Below, piece by piece: positions 49,482 to 50,626 of a DNA stretch of 50,626 nucleotides. The translations under genes were made by a program, and so were the position numbers. The DNA is from Gemmatimonadota bacterium (GTDB taxonomy: Bacteria; Gemmatimonadota; Gemmatimonadetes; Palauibacterales; Palauibacteraceae), in contig JAMJQL010000011.1 in assembly GCA_023554245.1 (NCBI GenBank), positions 1 to 50,626 of the forward strand, given 5' to 3'. Under the pieces are notes generated by a model. The model had not been told where the DNA came from and searched no databases. It saw nothing but the letters and a program-made list of their open reading frames with translations. Numbering within the stretch: position 1 is the stretch's first letter; every line of letters starts with the position of its first letter.

Positions 49482-49587
49482 CGCAGTTCGACGAGGGCAA
49501 GGAGCAGCCGACTCACGATCGGCAGGTCGCAGGTACTTCGCGCTGCGCGCTCAGGGTCTCGCTTCGCTCGACGACGAGTCCTGCAGG
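49482..49587 (+). pseudogene. Decayed tRNA copy with insertions in the D-loop and T-loop
   Basis: Relative to the intact tRNA downstream, this stretch keeps CAGTT, then the segment GAGCAGCCGACTCA (49502-49515) and ATCGGCAGGTCGCAGGT, that is the D-stem 3-prime side, the anticodon arm (loop CTCACGA in place of CTCATAA) and the 5-prime side of the T-stem. About 8 extra bases interrupt the D-loop region, and 40 bases (ACTTCGCGC... to ...CTCGACGA) interrupt the T-loop before CGAGTCCTGC resumes (49575-49584). The acceptor 3-prime side is lost. It lies between trkA (start 49464) and the tRNA. It is almost certainly not a functional tRNA. Confidence 0.75.
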
Positions 49588-49667
49588 AGATTCTTCTGAG
49601 ACCTGGTGCGCCGAGCGCTCGCTCCGAATGTTGCCTCACTTCGATCGGATCGCGAAGATGCTGGTGC

Positions 49668-49741
49668 GGGCCCGTAGCTCAGTTGGTTAGAGCAGCCGAC
49701 TCATAATCGGTAGGTCGCAGGTTCGAGTCCTGCCGGGCCCA
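49668..49741 (+). tRNA. tRNA with CAT anticodon (tRNA-Ile2 or elongator tRNA-Met)
   Basis: A complete 74-base cloverleaf: acceptor GGGCCCG/CGGGCCC, D-stem GCTC/GAGC, anticodon stem GCCGA/TCGGT with loop CTCATAA (anticodon CAT at 49702-49704), variable AGGTC, T-stem GCAGG/CCTGC with loop TTCGAGT, and discriminator A. CCA is not encoded (TTCC follows). The anticodon stem lacks the GGG/CCC pairs of initiator tRNA, so it is not fMet. The first acceptor pairs and GACTCATAATC arm fit either tRNA-Ile2, whose C34 would be lysidinylated by TilS, or elongator tRNA-Met. I cannot choose between them. Confidence 0.95.
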
Positions 49742-49770
49742 TTCCTCCCGGAAATCGTCAGCAAGCCGTC

Positions 49771-49845
49771 AGGTCGCAGGTAGTTCGACCGCTGCGCGGT
49801 CTCAATGTCTCGCTTCACTCGACGACGAGTCCTGCCGGGCCCATT
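49771..49845 (+). repeat. tRNA 3-prime-half repeat, unit A (44-bp T-loop insertion)
   Basis: AGGTCGCAGGT (49771-49781) matches the tRNA variable loop and T-stem. It is followed by a 44-base insert and then CGAGTCCTGCCGGGCCCATT (49826-49845), identical to the tRNA 3-prime end and the bases after it. The insert holds a perfect stem GACCGC-TGC-GCGGTC (49787-49801) and CTCG ... CGAG. The unit starts 57 bases after the equivalent tRNA position and 101 bases before unit B. Confidence 0.9.
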
Positions 49846-49870
49846 GCTCCCTGGCATCGTCAACATGTGG

Positions 49871-49946
49871 TAGGTCGCAGGTAGTTCGACCGCTGCGCGG
49901 TCTCAATGTCTCGCTGCGCTCGACGGCGAGTCCTGCCGGGCCCATT
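49871..49946 (+). repeat. tRNA 3-prime-half repeat, unit B (44-bp T-loop insertion)
   Basis: A second copy 101 bp downstream of unit A: TAGGTCGCAGGT, the 44-base insert, then CGAGTCCTGCCGGGCCCATT. The insert differs from unit A at only a few positions, and CTCGC/GCGAG here gives a 5-bp stem where unit A has 4. Similarity continues past the tRNA-like end (CCATTGCT ... CATCGTC), so the repeat unit is about 101 bp. Confidence 0.9.
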
Positions 49947-49987
49947 GCTTCGGGACATCGTCGGCTGGATGGTGCGGTCGCTTTCGT

Positions 49988-50185
49988 CTAAAACATCAGA
50001 AAGATATAGACGACGACTGCGGCGCCGCAGATGGCCATGCTGAACAGCCAGGCACCAGCTTGAGACTTCGCCTCCTGCGCGGGGCCGAGGACGGGTTTTC
50101 CTGGATCCTCGCGGGCGCAGTGCGGGCAGCGCGGGGGCTGGCCGGCGACTTCGTGGCCGCAGTGACGACAGGGAAGGGTCTCCAT
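49988..50185 (-). CDS. Small zinc-ribbon membrane protein
   Basis: A 65-residue protein with a strong ribosome-binding site (GAGGAGAGG) before the ATG at 50185. The N-terminus has two CxxC knuckles, Cys-Arg-His-Cys (6-9) and Cys-Pro-His-Cys (20-23), separated by Gly-His-Glu-Val-Ala-Gly-Gln-Pro-Pro-Arg, the pattern of a rubredoxin-like zinc ribbon. A linker rich in Ala/Gln/Lys leads to a C-terminal membrane helix (Ala-Trp-Leu-Phe-Ser-Met-Ala-Ile-Cys-Gly-Ala-Ala-Val-Val-Val-Tyr-Ile-Phe-Leu). The zinc ribbon would face the cytoplasm. No function is known. Confidence 0.75.
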   Translation of the reverse strand: METLPCRHCGHEVAGQPPRCPHCAREDPGKPVLGPAQEAKSQAGAWLFSMAICGAAVVVYIFLMF

Positions 50186-50279
50186 TGGCGCCTCTCCTCA
50201 ACTCGATCGAACAGGAGGCCGACGATGCAATACCCACATCGCCGGCCCCGGTTCGCTCAGAAGCAACATCGAGCCGGGT

Positions 50280-50626
50280 TCAGAAGAAGCGCAAACCTCC
50301 GGTCAGCTGCAGCTCGGTGCCGCTTCGGGTGAAGGTCGTGCCGCCGGTGCTCTCCGCGCTGACCGACAGGTAGCCGAGATAGACGCCGACATCGAGAGCG
50401 ATCCAGCTTGCGATCGGGTAGGCGGTGCCTATCTCTCCGCCGAAGCCCCAGCCACTCTCGCCGATGTTCACACCGCCCTCGTAGGCGAACCAGTTGTAGC
50501 TCGCGCGTCCCAGCACGTACGGCCGGAACTTCGTCGTCGGAATGAACAGGGTGTATCGCGGCTCGACGTAGGCCGACCACTTGTTCATGTTCTCATCGAG
50601 CCCGATTACGTCGTGCGTCGTCCAGC
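50280..50626 (-). CDS. Outer membrane beta-barrel protein, C-terminal part (runs off the right edge)
   Basis: The minus strand is open from the window edge to TGA at 50280 (115 codons). An ATG at 50588 (Met-Asn-Lys-Trp) is internal, since the frame continues upstream as Trp-Thr-Thr-His-Asp-Val-Ile-Gly-Leu-Asp-Glu-Asn. The sequence alternates hydrophobic and polar residues in about six strands (Trp-Ser-Ala-Tyr-Val-Glu-Pro-Arg-Tyr, Phe-Arg-Pro-Tyr-Val-Leu-Gly-Arg-Ala-Ser-Tyr, Gly-Trp-Gly-Phe-Gly-Gly-Glu-Ile-Gly). It ends Leu-Arg-Phe-Phe, the terminal aromatic signal for Bam-dependent insertion. It resembles OmpA/OmpW-like small barrels; the exact family is unclear. Confidence 0.8.
   Translation of the reverse strand, partial: WTTHDVIGLDENMNKWSAYVEPRYTLFIPTTKFRPYVLGRASYNWFAYEGGVNIGESGWGFGGEIGTAYPIASWIALDVGVYLGYLSVSAESTGGTTFTRSGTELQLTGGLRFF

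Noticed and set aside
49465-49500. 12-codon N-terminal extension of trkA
   Set aside because: It begins with GTG inside the pseudo-tRNA. The ATG at 49464 starts exactly at the Rossmann strand.
49668-49741. Initiator tRNA-fMet
   Set aside because: The anticodon stem is GCCGA/TCGGT without the three G-C pairs diagnostic of initiators, and the first acceptor pair is a normal G-C.
49503-49946. CRISPR array suggested by spaced repeats
   Set aside because: There are only three units, irregular spacing, no spacers of uniform length, no cas genes, and the repeats derive from the tRNA.

Overview
The window is about 50.6 kb of GC-rich bacterial chromosome. It is densely coding, with many 1 to 4 bp stop/start overlaps (ATGA, GTGA, TGATG) and frequent GTG and TTG starts. 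Gene content suggests a Gram-negative, aerobic heterotroph: beta-barrel outer membrane protein, TolC/RND efflux, lipoproteins, heme A synthase and Trk potassium uptake. A large serine/threonine kinase with a C-terminal TPR region, a plant-type glutamyl endopeptidase (S9D) and a compact MoxR/Bat operon would fit Gemmatimonadota. That placement is inference from gene content; there is no rRNA or phylogenetic marker comparison behind it.

Layout. 1-9.3 kb: partial YkgJ-like cysteine-cluster gene, secreted S9 peptidase, a membrane protein plus OsmC peroxidase, hemolysin-III membrane protein, a heme c lipoprotein with Asn-Pro-Cys-Ala-Ala repeats, M20 peptidase, flavin reductase, and a divergent Rieske oxygenase with a small overlapping HPF-like gene. 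9.4-18.6 kb: a hypothetical gene, then a TetR-TolC-adaptor-RND efflux operon behind palindromic operators, followed by a hypothetical gene overlapping a TlpA-type thioredoxin. 18.6-26.1 kb: ABC exporter, heme A synthase, thiolase, and the overlapping gltX-tadA-hydroxyacid dehydrogenase group. 26.1-30.8 kb: an AT-rich regulatory island with a possible 22-residue peptide gene, the Ser/Thr kinase-TPR protein, and an NhaC-type antiporter. 30.8-37.3 kb: pyrR-pyrB-pyrC plus an acidic coiled-coil protein, rpsT, scpA-scpB and an rRNA pseudouridine synthase. 37.3-44.7 kb: an unusual Rossmann protein and the MoxR-DUF58-BatD-like-BatA-BatB-BatC operon. 44.8-50.6 kb: pcm, a selenocysteine-containing selD, trkH/trkA, a CAT-anticodon tRNA surrounded by decayed tRNA-derived repeats, a small zinc-ribbon membrane protein and a partial outer membrane protein.

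The two most notable observations are at the right end. (1) selD is interrupted by an in-frame TGA exactly at the catalytic Cys/Sec position (Gly-Ala-Gly-Sec-Ala-Cys-Lys) with a hairpin just downstream, so the organism very probably decodes UGA as selenocysteine. (2) The tRNA at 49668-49741 is flanked by three partial copies of itself. In each, a 40-44 bp hairpin-forming segment interrupts the T-loop at the same point. Two downstream copies are spaced 101 bp apart, which resembles in outline the tRNA-derived repeats behind E. coli tyrT. No CRISPR array, insertion sequence, integrase or prophage gene was seen.
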